The notes: generated from the letters alone by a model not told the origin. Counted from the first letter of the stretch, positions 1-11,182 are shown. The stretch is 64,000 bases of DNA from Molossus alvarezi (GCA_037176705.1 CM073888.1:46754810-46818809), one strand, 5' to 3'. Numbers and translations: made by a program.

Positions 1-1589
1 TCCGGAGTTTTCTGATGTGTCTAATCAAGCAGCAGAGCGAAGAGAAGAGTACATCACCATTCCTGCCCCCCCAGCGACTGCGGGTCTCAGGTTAAAAAAT
101 AGCTTTCATCGGTATAACTGACCTTTGGCAGGATTAATAGGCTACCAGGCATGATTTTTCATAGCAGGCTGAAAAATTGCAACTAACAGGAGAGAAAATT
201 ATATAATCACTGAAGCAAAAGACGAGCAAATAATTTATACACGAGCCCGCTGAGACGGAGCAGCCCTTCCAGGATGCTGGCCTGCCTCTCCCTAGCTGTA
301 GCCACCAGGCATCACATCCATGCTCTGTGGCGTGGTGAGGTGATGTCTTCTAACAAGATAATAGCCTTGCTCTTCTCTCCTTTGGAACAATGCTGAGGCC
401 CCGAGACTCATTTGTGATGTGCTTTGTTGAAACAACCTCAGACCTCGTCAAAGGAAGAAGGGAGGGTGAAGAATCAACACCGTTCCTGTCAAATGTTGGT
501 ATCCTGCAGGCTGATAAAAGGTAGAATCAATTCTCCTCAGCAGTGAGTAATCACTTCTATGTCCTTGAAGAAACACTTGGAGAAGTGCTGGACGGGGAGC
601 TCCACGTGCAGCGACACTGATGAAATGCTCTGTTTGCTGTGTCTGCTGTGGGAGGTGGGGGGGCGGCGCATGAATATTTCCTGCTGGCGCTTGGAGGAGC
701 AGCCCCGAGCAAACTGGAAAGGCTGTCTTCCCCGGCGAAGGCCCTTTGCAAACTGCTGGCACTCGCTGATGAACTTCACTGAAATTAATAGTTCATATAA
801 CCTTGGTTTAGCAGGTGCCCACTTCCCCGAATTACAGTTTTTATGATCACCAATCATGGAAGAGTCTGTGTACAAACGCACGCTCTGACACCTGCAGCTG
901 GGGCTGCTACAGACCTTGTGGGTTGGGACCCGCAACCTTGCCAGTTGCTTCCATGGTCAGAAAGATGAGAATGTGTCAGCACAGGGGACGATGCACCTGA
1001 GGGCAGGGGGACACTCAGGACCGTGAGTGTGCGGCCCAGTGGACTGGCTGGAAGGCTGGTGGGGAGGCAGGCACCGTGTGCTCTCATTTCACCCTCATCT
1101 CTGATTTTCCCCAAAGCTTGGAAGAAGTGATTTCTCTTTTCTCTGCTCAGGTTACAGTATAAGGATATATCATGTAACCTAAACATGTCAGCTAGGTACT
1201 GTAGATATATATTAATGTTTGCCCTTTTTTTGTTTGATACAGTGGCGTTTTACTATTGGTGACTGGGGACAAATGCAATGGTTGCATTAAAGAATTTTAA
1301 CATTACAGAGTGAGGGAGGAACAAACAAACATTTGTTTCTGGTAACTGGAGTGAGAGGGCAATGGTTCTTACATTTTACTGCACGTGAGAGGGGCCTGGT
1401 ACCTCTGGACCAACCCCAACACCTAGCCTACACCCCAGACCAATTCACTCAGGATCTCTGGGAACGTGACCCAGTTTCTAAGCCTCCCCAGGCGACTGCA
1501 GTGTGTGTCTGTGTCCCAGAACCAATGGTATGAGACTCTCCAAAAGCACCTGGCTTCCCTTAATCCAATGGGCTTGCTCTTGAGTGGCT
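1..1589. other. Unique non-coding sequence
   Basis: No interspersed repeat, RNA gene or convincing exon is visible. Open frames on both strands are short and overlap each other, as chance frames do. The part from about 540 to 850 is treated separately as a possible conserved element. Confidence 0.5.
540..850. promoter_or_regulatory. Candidate conserved non-coding element
   Basis: Repeat-free block with moderate GC and enhancer-like words, such as a CATGAATATTTCCTG stretch near 668 and a run ending GAAATTAATAGTTCATATAA near 780-800. Frames are open on both strands, but none has codon-like structure or splice sites in the right places. The call rests on texture alone, with no alignment. Confidence 0.22.
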
Positions 1590-1735
1590 GGAGCAGCCCC
1601 TGGAGTCCTTGTTAAACACAGATTGCTGGGCCTCACTCCCAGACTCTCTGGCTCACTACGTCTGAACTGACATCCTAACAAGCTCCCAGGTGATGCTGCT
1701 GCTGTGCAGGGATCACACTTCGAGGATCACTGCCT
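1590..1735 (+). mobile_element. hAT-Charlie non-autonomous element fragment (MER5/MER58 type)
   Basis: The sequence follows the common mammalian element: a CTTGTTAAACACAGATTGCTGGGCC stretch, then a CCAGACTCTCTGG-like centre, then AACAAGCTCCCAGGTGATGCTG and a GGATCAC..CACTG-like end. Target duplications are not visible. The subfamily name is uncertain, the class is fairly safe. Confidence 0.65.
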
Positions 1736-1804
1736 CAATTCAATGTATTTGGCCACATGAATGATTCTCTGACTAAAAATATTCTTTTACCTGAGCCTCT
1801 CTGT

Positions 1805-1905
1805 AAACGTGGTCCTCAGACCACTGTCATCAGAATCCCTGATGTGCCTACATACAGACTCTTCGGGCCCCTGCAGATGGGCTAGGTCGGAATCACTACA
1901 GATGA
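1805..1905 (-). mobile_element. Second hAT-Charlie fragment, opposite orientation
   Basis: Starts with ACGTGGTCCTCAGACCACTGTCATCAGAATC, which is the reverse of the right end of the same family at 1590-1735, and runs through TTCGGGCCCC. The rest is diverged. It faces the first fragment. Confidence 0.5.
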
Positions 1906-1935
1906 GGCCCTTAAACTTCATTTCACTACCCGTCC

Positions 1936-2594
1936 CTGGGGATTATGCTCAGTGACGTGTGAGAGCCACTTCTGTACTTCCGCTTCCTGTATGCACGTGA
2001 CACAGTCCACCCCCAACGATCAAATGACTTCGGCTTGAAGGGCCACCGGGCCCTACCTGAGAAGTGGGACAGGGTGCATTCCCTGTGGCGAGGCTTCTCC
2101 AGTGCACGTTCTGTGGGGCAGAGGTCAAGGACACGGGTGCCACCTCAGAACACAGCGTCTAGGAAATGAGCTCCATCACAGGGAAAAGACACCAGTGTAC
2201 TACGCGTGTGCTCTTCGCGACCCTTCTTATTGCTGCAAATCCCCTCAATGTAGGAGGGAAAAAGTCTTTCTTTCAGCAAGTCCACTTTAACGAGCAATAA
2301 TTTTGGGGTACTATCTCTTTACATCTTTCTGCCGGCATCCGCTCCCATCTCTGCATCCCGTCCTGAGCTCACGATAACCACGGAGGGGCAGGAAAGGAGG
2401 GTCCCCTTCCCCACCACACCTTGCGGACACTCAGTTTTAATTAATGAGGAATAAGGGAGCTAGGTAGTAGTTTTACTGTTTATAATTGAAAACAATTCTG
2501 GTAACTTAGTTGAAAGCTGGGTGTCGGAGCTATTCAAGTACAGGACTATACCCCAAACCTTGCCCGCAGCAGCTGGTGGTGTCGGAGCAAAGTA
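1936..2594. other. Unique sequence, nothing recognised
   Basis: No repeat, hairpin or exon could be assigned. Overlapping open frames on both strands are under 65 codons. Confidence 0.45.
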
Positions 2595-2745
2595 CTGACT
2601 GCTCTGTGCCTCCCTCCCTTGCCTGTAAGACGGAGGTACTAACAACGCCTGCTGCGCCGGGTTATTGGATGGGCTGAAGCTCATGAGCACTGAGCACAGT
2701 GCCCAGCACGTGGTAAGTGCTGGATGAACGCGAGCTTCGGTTTTC
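2595..2745 (+). mobile_element. MIR SINE fragment
   Basis: MIR 3' half: TGTAAGACGGAGGTACTAAC, then GGGCTGAAGCTCATGAGCAC and GAGCACAGTGCCCAGCACGT..GTAAGTGCTGGATGAA, matching the MIR order (TGTAAAATGGGG, GAGATAATGC, AGCACAGTGCCTGGCAC, AAGCGCTCAATAA). Confidence 0.75.
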
Positions 2746-2849
2746 ATTATGACAGAGCGGACCTTCAGCAGATGCTGAGTAAAGAATGCCTACATGAGCG
2801 AACAAACGACTAACCAAATAAGCCACAGGAAAGGCGGTCCTTTGGGTCT

Positions 2850-3200
2850 GCCGAGCTTCGAATGCGGACTGAGTTACTGCTCACGGCACCTGCAATTTAA
2901 GAGAGCCTGGATGGAGAGCTGGATTCAGTATCGAGTTCATTAACAGAAGTGCTATGAAATTTCGTTTTTATAGCTGGGTCAGGCCCAAATTTATTCTGTG
3001 AAACGTACGTTTGCCAAGGAAAAGGGCTTGGGCTTTGCATTTGATGGGCAAACAGTTCGTTGAGATAGAATGGCAGCGGGCAGGGCTGGCCGGGGAGCCC
3101 CGAGGCCGGCCCCCTGTTCCGCCCCGGGGACGCCGAGGCAGGGCATCGGAGGAGAGCCCTCGGTGACCCGAGAACAGCAGGGACTGAGGAATCTACGGGC
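2850..3200. promoter_or_regulatory. Candidate conserved element with a small GC/CpG-rich core
   Basis: Repeat-free. The first half contains AT-rich enhancer-like words (CAATTTAAGAG, CGAGTTCATTAACAG, TTTGCATTTGATGGGCAAAC). From about 3070 to 3160 GC content rises sharply with several CpGs (GCCGGGGAGCCCCGAGGCCGG). It could be a regulatory element or a remnant promoter. No exon with valid splice sites is seen. Confidence 0.25.
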
Positions 3201-3479
3201 AGCGAAGCTCCAATGGGGGGCTGGCTGAGTCGGGGATGTGCTTTAACTTTGTCAGGGACTCTCTCCCCTTTCTGTAGACACGGCCACATCCTTTCCTCAC
3301 AGCACCAGCAGCCCAGGCTACTTGCTCAGTCAAACCCCTGATAAAAACTTGGCGGCAGGCCCACGTGCTGTGGTTCACTATTCGGGGCCACGCCAGAGAC
3401 ACGGCCCCACAGACCACCCCCCCTTTCGGAGGCCCCGTCTTCCACTTCAATTCAGAAAGAGCTTATTTAAAGAAAATTC

Positions 3480-6400
3480 ATTTTTAATGATACTTTTATT
3501 CTCATTATTACATTTTTCCGACCTGATACTCAAATGTAATACAGTAACACGATGCACCATTAAGTTTCAGTTATATTTAAATGTGCAGACTGGGCCCCAA
3601 GCACACAGGAACTTGCACACACACATCGAGGCAGCCGCTTCTGTCCTAACCACAGAGTACATTATAAAACAAGGCCTACTTGTCTGTTGCTACAGATCTG
3701 TGGTGTGTATATTAAAGTGGAATTAAAGTTGGGGCTCATTTTGGCCTAAAGAGTTTCGGATGCAATCTGTATTCAGCCAATCCCAGGCCAGAGTGGCCCA
3801 AAGGAATAGGTCCATTCTAAAGCTCCCTCAACTTTGTGTTGAGGGGTACACCACTGGCCTGGCATTTAGAGGGGCCACTGCCCACCACAGCTGTCTCAAG
3901 GCCCAAGAGTCTCCTACTGGTTTTGGGTCCATGTGAGTCCATTAAGCCCGAAGTAGACAAGGAAAGTGACTTCACCAGCTCAGGCAAAAGCCCAAGTCCT
4001 TAGGGTTCGGGCCACAGACAGCCAAGTGTTGGATCACCACGGAGGGTGGACCCACAAAGGCCCACTGCAAGTGCCCCACTGACAGACACAGCTTCAATCA
4101 GTTAAAACAGGACCCACACATATAAGTGACGCAGAAAATAAATGAGAAATGGATACGGCATGGAAGAACTGGGACATAATCCAGAAGGAATACTACAGGG
4201 CAATCCCAAAGTACAGTGTAGGGAGCTAAATCCCCGAACAGGCCACACCCTTCGGAACAGGCCGAGCAGGACACATGGGCATTTTATTGACAGGGTTAGA
4301 GACTGAGAGAATAAATCCCGTGGTGCTGTGCTCCCGCCACAGTGGGGGGTGTGAAGGGCTAATGGGGCACGCTTTCAAGAGAGGAGTGAGAAGCCACCAG
4401 GGAATAATAACCCTGAGAGAGCAGCCTGCCGCCGCATGCAGGATGAGGACATCGGGTTAGAGGACAGCCTGCCTCTGAGTCATTAGTGTGTGTCATTCCT
4501 ACCCTGCAGGCCTGTGACAGAGCTCTGGGGACTGGGGACAGGAAAACACTGCTTCTTGAGAGACCTTTGGGCTTTGGAGAGCACAGACAGCCCACTCTAA
4601 GGTCCATGTCACAAGGTGCAGTACAGATGCGGGGAGAAGAGCGTCCCCCATTTGGTAACTCTTGAAGGCCACTGGAGACCCCAACGGGGCTGGCGTGCAG
4701 GCTGATCACCACGCCCCAAGGCGTTAGGACTAGGAGGAGACCCACAAGGTCACAAGGGACAAGACCCTCCCGACACATGAAGCTGGAAGAAGAGCACTGT
4801 CCCGACCAAGGGAACAAAAGACTTCCAACTCGAGCTGGAGAGCTGGTGCATTGAGATTTCAGAAGAGAAAGAAGTCCTGCAATTCCTTTGATATTTATAT
4901 CAAAGTTCAAAATACAGAGAACAGTATATTTGGGAACACATTCAGTGAGATATTGTCACAAAGCAGAGAAAGAACAAAACCGAGTGCAGCGGACGTTCAA
5001 AGTCATCGTCAACTGCTAATGCTGCTGCTGCCTCTATTTCTCACCCATCGAAATGGAGGTTCCTCAGGTCATTAGCTCGGCCCACAGTTCGAGGGATGCT
5101 CAGTGTGAAAAGGCTGTGAAACGGAAGCGCTTGACGCTGCCACGGCCCACGTACCAATCCACAGTCTGGAGGAAGGCGGGCAAGTGAAACTCAGCCAACA
5201 TGAAAGTGGCACGCTCAGGCGTCGGATGATAACCGAATGAAGATTAATAAAGCACTCTGCGTCCCGAACAATGAGACAGAACCAAATGAGATGGAATGGA
5301 ACCGGGATACACTTTCATCCATATAAAACAATTTAACCGCACAGGTATAAAGAAGTGGGGAGCCGCGGCCCTCACCTCAGAGCATCTGACATGGGAAAAC
5401 CCTCGGAGGTTTCGTTTTGCCACAAGCTGGAAATCAGTCATCAATAAGATCTGGAGGCCAAAAGGAGATGCCGTCACCTGCTGCATTCATGGAAACAGCA
5501 CGCCACAGCACAGAACAGGACTGCTGCTCTGCACCTGGAAGCACACCTGTACCACTGCAGCCCTGTGACTTAACCGTGTGTAGCACAGTGTGGACAGACT
5601 AGTGGCTAGTGAGCTGTTACCATAACAACCATGGACAACATTATTCAGTAGGAGGGGCGAAAAGTGTTCAAAGTTCCAAACAGTCGTTTACTCCTATGCT
5701 TAGGGGCACCGCTCATTCGCAGCACAGGGTGGAGCTGGCAGTGCAGGCACCTGGGGCCGTGTCTCAAGCACAGAGCCTCCCCCTCCCCCGCGTGAGCCTC
5801 TCATTTCACGGGAGGTGCTTGCTCTCTCTCCAAGATGATTTGAGAAGATGGAGGTAAATTAACATATTGATTTCCCAGCACTCTGAAGGCCATAAGCAGC
5901 ACACACTCGGTCATGTTTCAAATGATGGAATGTGAAATTAAATTAAAGGGTGCATCTGTGCTCAGCCCCTAATTGCCAGCCTAGTGGATGTTTTTAAGGA
6001 GCACAGAGAGGGAGGAGAGAGACAGGAGAAGGGGAAGAGCAAGGTGAAGTGCATTAGAGAGGCCGAAAGCAGGAGCAGGGATGGAGGGGGAGGGGCGCCT
6101 ACTTTCTATGCACAGAGTCAGGTTCTCAGAGCCTGTTAAGAAAAATCTCCATAATTGAAAAATCCAAGCAAGAGCCTATTAGACAATACAAACAGAAGTT
6201 TTAGAAGCATTCCTCTGACAACATTTCAGGTGCCTGAAAATGTTACACAGATAGGGGAAATGAATATCTAGTCTTATTTTTTTTAATCCTCACTTTCTTC
6301 ATCTATCCATTTTCAGGCTGAAACCTGTTCCTAAATTCTCAGGTTAGCTTCAATGTTTCTAATTAGTCCTAGGATTCGTCTATTAAAAAAAAATTAGCTC

Positions 6401-6480
6401 ACTAAATTAAAATGTTCAATTCCTTCGTGGCCCTTTCTGTGGCCAACTGGACACAGACCAGCTCATGCCAGATACCAACT
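3480..6480. other. Long unique stretch without recognised genes or repeats
   Basis: Apart from a possible conserved block at 5850-6100, I could not assign any element here. The many open frames (the longest is 183 codons, minus, 4359-4910) lack Kozak, splice and codon-bias support and overlap others on the opposite strand. Some may be very old, unrecognisable repeats. Confidence 0.4.
5850..6100. promoter_or_regulatory. Candidate conserved non-coding element
   Basis: Repeat-free AT-rich block with homeodomain-type words: AAATTAACATATTGATTT, GAAATTAAATTAAAGGGTG and CCCCTAATTGCCAG. It is followed by a purine-rich GAGAGGGAGGAGAGAG tract. The inference is from sequence texture only. Confidence 0.25.
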
Positions 6481-6512
6481 CTTCATTTATTGAATACATG
6501 CTAGGAACTTCA

Positions 6513-6515
6513 CAT

Positions 6516-6565
<50 letters not shown>
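6513..6565 (+). repeat. (CATATA)n microsatellite
   Basis: About nine tandem copies of a 6-bp CATATA/ATACAT unit with few interruptions. It follows directly on a MIR-like scrap (TTATTGAATACATGCTAGG). Confidence 0.9.
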
Positions 6566-7325
6566 GATAAGTATGTATAAATTTAAGTAAGTGCCTCTAT
6601 TGGTTTCAAATGAAAAACAGAGTAAAATAAGATCTAGTCTGTGAAAAACTGGTATCCTGTGATGTATTGATAATTAGTAGGAAAAAAATAGTTTTCTGTG
6701 GTCAAATCCATTTGACAAGCACTGACATAAAGAGTGTTCTTAACCACAGGGTTTCTCAGAACCCTCACTGTGCTATGTGCATGAAGGAGGGAGATTCAGT
6801 ATAACATTTCCTAAACGCAACATTTGCTGGTAGTGTACAGGGAAACCCAGCCCAGGAAGTACTGCTCATCTTCCTGACCCAGCTGCCACTTCTCTGTCCA
6901 AGTCCATTTTCAAAGCATATTTTCAAGACTCTCAAGACTAAGTGACTGCACAGCCATTGGCCCAATGACCCCAGCAGCCAGGAGCCCAAGGCCATAGACC
7001 AGACACGGCTGCTCAGCTTCAAGATGAGGAACCAGACAGAAGCAGACAAAGCGACAAGAATCTGGCTGAACTGTATTTACCGTGCCTACACAGGTATCCA
7101 ATTCAGTCCTGCTCAGGTCTTTGTATATTTAAAGAAATGCTTACTTTAGGGATTAGGAGTAAGATAACAAATCGACCATTCCCATCCTGAACACTACAGA
7201 TGGAAGACATCACTGTTCTCAGCTAGCCGTCAAAAACATGTGATCCATTAAATCAAAGAGTTCCACTGACAGGAACTGCTGTCATTTTAATTATTAAATT
7301 GATAACACAAGTATAAGATTCTGTA
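6566..7325. other. Unique sequence, nothing recognised
   Basis: No assignable repeat, RNA gene or exon. Two overlapping minus-strand open frames (6765-7049, 6910-7101) in different phases look like chance. Confidence 0.4.
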
Positions 7326-7329
7326 GGAT

Positions 7330-7510
7330 AATTCAAACAGAATTAAGTCGTTCACTTGTTCATCAACAAAGCTATGATAACTGCTTGTTGTGAGCTTAGT
7401 AATTTGTAGTCATTGGGGGAGGGTGAGCCTTGCTCTTGAGCAGCTTATAGCAAAGATGGGACACAGGACACAGACAATTACAACACAAAGCAATGCTTGT
7501 TACAATAGAT
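7330..7510. repeat. Ancient interspersed repeat, family not assigned
   Basis: Contains CTTGCTCTTGAGCAGCTTATAG, GACACAGACAATTACAACAC and ACAATAGATGCAAAGTGC. These echo a widespread mammalian repeat (pattern: GAGCTTA..GACAGACAATTACA..ATAAGTGCTAT). Similar texture appears near 10465-10790 and 25130-25380. Confidence 0.4.
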
Positions 7511-7538
7511 GCAAAGTGCACAGCAGATTGGGAGCCGG

Positions 7539-7553
7539 GGCGGGGGGGGGGGG
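7539..7553 (+). repeat. Poly-G run
   Basis: Runs of G broken once by C (CGGGGCGGGGGGGGGGGG). A mononucleotide tract of this length is prone to slippage and assembly error. Confidence 0.85.
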
Positions 7554-7649
7554 GCTGAGTGGAATAAAATCTATATTATTAAATGATTTAGAATGAAGGG
7601 TAGGGGGATATGCCAAAATTATGCCAATGCAAGAACACTTTTATTTATG

Positions 7650-7995
7650 AACTTGGCAAAAATAAAATTATTGATTAACTGCTCTAGTAATAGGAAAACA
7701 AGCACTCTCATGTATTGTAGGTGGGAGTCTAAATTTGTACAATCTCTTGAGAGAGCAAATTGGCAATATCTAGGAAAATTAAAAATAAGCATCCCTACAT
7801 CTAACTATTTTTATTGCTAGAAATATATTTTACATGTAAATTCACACACACGAGCAAAAACATGTAGATGCAAGGACACAGAGTGTTGCTGTTTAGAATA
7901 CAACTCAGAAAGAACCTAAGTGTCCCTCTGAATAAGAGACTGGTAAGTAGATAATGGTACATCCATACATTGGAGCTTTGTAGCTGCTCATGAGA
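7650..7995 (+). mobile_element. Old LINE-1 (L1M/HAL1-like) ORF2-end fragment
   Basis: The motif order is that of the L1 ORF2 C-terminal region: CTCTCATGTATTGTAGGTGGGAGT, GAGAGCAAATTGGCAATATC, AACCTAAGTGTCCCTCTGAATAAGAGACTGG, AATGGTACATCCATACATTGGAGC. Many stops. It appears to continue after an L2 segment at 8555-8800. Confidence 0.7.
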
Positions 7996-8039
7996 GTGTG
8001 ACAACCCCGCATGCTCAGAGCAGGAGTCCCAGTGGTCAC

Positions 8040-8500
8040 AGCAGCCTGCCTACAGAGCTGACAAGATCCAGCATCCTCTCCAGTCTGATCCCACTCACTC
8101 CTGTGGCCCCCCTCGCTTCACTGCAGGCACACTGGCTTCCTCACACTCCTCAGACGTGCTTGCGCACGGTCCTCCCCTGCTTAAAACACCCCACACCCCA
8201 AATTTGGCCCCTTGCCTCCTTCGAGGCATTGAGCAAGTCTCAGCCTCTTAGGGAGGTCTACCCTGAGCACCCTGTTTGAAATGGAAGCTCCTCTTCCTCC
8301 CGTTTTTCCTTTTTTTATAGTACTTACTGCCTTCTAACACACTGTATAAGGTCCTTACTTAGGCCTTACGGCCTCTCTCCTCTAACATGCAAGATCCAAA
8401 GGTAGGGGCACTTCTCAGTTTTACTCACTGATACAATGCAAGTGCCCAGCAAAGTGCGTGGCACATGGGATTACTAAATTCAAATATCTATTGAATTTAA
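8040..8500 (+). mobile_element. L2 LINE 3' end
   Basis: L2 order is clear: CACTGGCTTCCTCACACTCCTCAGACGTGC, CCTCCCCTGCTTAAAACACC, GGGAGGTCTACCCTGAGCACCCTG, TAGTACTTACTGCCTTCTAACACACTGTATAAGG, then AAGTGCCCAGCAAAGTGCGTGGCACA and a TATTGAATTTAATTGAA tail. It sits between two L1 pieces that seem to belong together. Confidence 0.8.
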
Positions 8501-8517
8501 TTGAACACATGTGAATA

Positions 8518-8570
8518 CACATGTAACACACACACACAATACATGCATGCACACACACATACACTAAAGA
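8518..8570 (+). repeat. Degenerate (CA)n / CATGCA repeat
   Basis: ACACATGTAACACACACACACA..CATGCATGCACACACACATAC. An impure CA tract with CATG interruptions. Confidence 0.75.
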
Positions 8571-8800
8571 ATGACCTCCAAGATATAGTCTGAAGTGATA
8601 AAAAAGTACTAAAACACAATAGTGTGCATCCAGTGCCTCTATCTGTATTTCTAAAATGAGGAAAATATACCTGATATATAAAATAACTCTAAAAAGTACA
8701 TAAAAATTGTGTTTGCCTTTGACGATAAAGATTGAGGAACCAAGGATTAGAAGTATAGGGAGCCTATTTCACACTGTACACTTTTTTGCACATTATTACT
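8555..8800 (+). mobile_element. LINE-1 3' continuation
   Basis: GAATGACCTCCAAGATATAGTCTGAAGTGA, AATAGTGTGCAT and CACACTGTACACTTTTTTGCA follow the L1M 3' UTR order, downstream of the part at 7650-7995. Confidence 0.55.
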
Positions 8801-8834
8801 TTCTTTTTCCCTTCCTCCCTTCTGTACAAGAAAG

Positions 8835-9105
8835 AACAGTAGCCACCATTAGTTAATGAGCACTTGAAATATGACTAGTCCACATCAAACCATAATTTAA
8901 ATGTAAAATACACACTGGGTTTTGATGAACTGCACAAAACAGTCCATGAACAATGTTAATATTGACTGCATATTAAAATGATAGTATTTTGGATATATTG
9001 GTTTAATAAAATCTATCATTAAAGTTAATTTAACCTATTTCTTTTGACTTTTAGAAATCAGATATATGACTTTTATTTGTGGTTCATATTATAAAAAGAA
9101 GTTAT
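8835..9105 (+). repeat. Ancient interspersed repeat, family not named
   Basis: Recognisable as a widespread mammalian repeat: AATGAGCACTTGAAATATGACTAGTCCA, ATGTAAAATACACACTGGG, AAATGATAGTATTTTGGATATATTGG, AAAGTTAATTTAACCTATTTCTTTTGACTTTT. I do not remember its library name with certainty. Confidence 0.6.
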
Positions 9106-9107
9106 CC

Positions 9108-9135
9108 TTACACACACACACACACACATACACTT
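9108..9135 (+). repeat. (CA)n microsatellite
   Basis: Short CA repeat, about 12 units with one CATA interruption. Confidence 0.85.
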
Positions 9136-9174
9136 ATTAACAAGAATAGTGAAGAGAATGATTTAGATAGACAG

Positions 9175-9345
9175 GCTTGGAATAAAAACCAATTTTGCTT
9201 TCACTTAACTTCTCTACGCCTTAGTTTCCTTTGCCAATAAAATGGGGATACAATCCTCTACTGGCAGGACTATGGAGGAAATCAAATGAGATAAATGTAT
9301 ATAAGTGCTCGGTGCACAAAGATGTACCATAAAGTAACACAGTGC
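9175..9345 (+). mobile_element. MIR SINE
   Basis: MIR core and 3' half: TTCACTTAACTTCTCTACGCCTTAGTTTCC, AAAATGGGGATACAAT, AAATCAAATGAGATAAATGTATATAAGTGCTCGG. Confidence 0.8.
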
Positions 9346-9349
9346 TGGA

Positions 9350-10390
9350 AATTTTTTCTAGAGAGAAACAGTTCAAAAGGCTGCTATGAAACCCTGAGGC
9401 CTACCACTAAGCTGTGCAGATTATTACCTCTGGGAAAAGCAACGAAGACACCATAGAGAAAGGAAAACATAAGCAGAAAATGTAAGCAAGAGATAACTGA
9501 AGGGATGAAAGTTCAGTGCAGGGTCAGGGACATATTTCCACATGTAGTTTCATAATATTAGGTAGGTGCCAAATTGCTCCATCATGAAAACTTCAGTAGA
9601 GACAAGGGGAATGAGAAATGATGGGGGCTGTGGACTGTGTACCAGTGCAGTCCAAGGCATGAGGGCAGGGCATGAACTGACCTCCCCTCCAGCAGGCATC
9701 GGTCTGGAACCGAGGCACAGAGCTCCATGGAGTGTGGGTGCAGAGGACAGCAGCTTCCAGGGGTTCAGGAAGCATGTCTCCCAGAACAAAGGAATTCAGA
9801 GGTGAGAAGAGGAAGAAGCCAACATACTTGTTCAGTGAGGATGAAGTGCTATGCTTGAAGAAAATGCTTTTGTTAACATACAATTCAAGGAGAACAGTGC
9901 TATCAGATTTAAGGAGCCCAAGGACAGTTGTCTTTCCTATTCCAGGTCAATACAGCAAGTTTTCAAATTAAACTGGACTCTACAATCTGCCAAACCATAG
10001 GGCATGGAGGGGGATGATAAGAACCTCTGGAAAATAAAAGGCTTGTGCATTGTAGTGTAGCTTTTGTTTTAGTGCATGAATTTATTTTAATGGCTTTAGA
10101 AATTATTTTAGTTCTGTATTCAAAGAAACATTAAAAGGTCATTTAAATTTTTCAGTTACACTTTACTGCATTTTTATGGAGGACATTTTATGTTATAATA
10201 TTTGTGAATTGGTTGAAATAAGAAGCCCCTGGGCATATTCCTCATGGATGTCACAGGTCCATAGTATCAGAGACTATTAGAGATGGGAAGAAGGCTTTTC
10301 AGTAGACTGAGGACCACAAAACAAAGCATCTCAGAGATCACGACCATAGTTATTATAGCATCAGGGAACCTGGAGTACCATCCACTTCTC
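9350..10390. other. Unique sequence, nothing recognised
   Basis: No repeat or exon assigned. Open frames of up to 96 codons exist on both strands over 9550-9970 and shadow each other. Confidence 0.4.
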
Positions 10391-10465
10391 CCCTCCTTCC
10401 TCCCTCTCTCCTTTCCTTTCTTTCTTTCTTTGTCCTCTCTTTCTCCCCCCTCCCCCATCTCTTTT
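10385..10465 (+). repeat. Polypyrimidine tract
   Basis: C/T-only stretch with CTTT and CCTT sub-repeats (TTTCTTTCTTTCTTTG) and C runs. It could adopt a triplex (H-DNA) form. It abuts the start of an ancient repeat. Confidence 0.8.
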
Positions 10466-10790
10466 TCAACCTACTAACATTTATTAAGCATCTACTCTGT
10501 GCCAGCCACTGGGACTGCGGTGTCAGTAAGACAGGCAGGACTTCTTACATTACAGTGGTTGTCATGGGAGACACCCAATGCATAAACTAAGACATAGCGT
10601 CATGTCATGATAAGTGCTGTGGTGAAAAGAGAACAGAACACGGTAGTACGGAATGGCTGGGAAACAACTTGGAACTGGAAGGTCAAATCTGCCTGAGATG
10701 ACCTTTAAGCAGATATTTGCACAGTAAGCATCAGTGAGCCACGTGACTGGATCCCGAAAGCGCACGCCAGGCCAGTTGGAAGGCCCTAGA
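10465..10790. repeat. Ancient interspersed repeat, family not assigned
   Basis: Begins ACATTTATTAAGCATCTACTCTGTGCCAGCCACTGGGA and continues AGTAAGACAGGCAGGACTTC and TCATGATAAGTGCTGTGGTGAAAAGAGAACAG. This is the typical order of an old mammalian repeat that includes a MIR/L2-like 'ATTTATTGAGC' start. Confidence 0.55.
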
Positions 10791-10974
10791 GCTAACTAGT
10801 CAAGGGACAGACAGAAGATCCCGTGGCCACAGCACAGGTGGCAGAGGTGTGGCAGACGAGAGCAGACAGGGAGGAGGGGTCCTGACGGCACCAGGCAAGA
10901 GGCCTACACTCTATTTGGGTTGTGATGCGGTGGCATATGGGAGTTGCTGTCAGCAGTGACATGGTCTGATCTGC

Positions 10975-11182
10975 CATTTTTTTCCCTTTATTAATTTTAG
11001 AGAGAGAGAGGAAGGGAGAGGGAGAGAGAGAAACATCAGTGAGAGAGAACATCGATTGGCTGCCTCCTGCATGCCCCCCATGGGGATCGGGCCCAAAACC
11101 TGGGCATGTGTCCTGACCGGGAACTGACTGGCGACCTCTTGGTGCATGGGTGGACACTCAACCATGGAGCCACACCAGCCGG
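10975..11182 (-). mobile_element. VES SINE (minus)
   Basis: In SINE orientation: CCGGCTGGTGTGGCTCCATGG head, B-box-like region, GGGGGGCATGCAGGAGGC, CAATCGATGTTCTCTCTC, TC-rich tail. It belongs to the CCGGTGTGGCTC-headed subtype also seen at 18516-18724 and 26654-26863. No clear target duplication. Confidence 0.9.

Noticed and set aside
4359..4910. 183-codon minus-strand open frame
   Set aside because: No splice sites, motif or codon bias. It overlaps other frames on both strands and has a repetitive Ser/Leu/Pro-rich chance composition.
10267..10477. Open frames on both strands over the C/T tract
   Set aside because: Low-complexity pyrimidine tract gives stop-free frames by composition.
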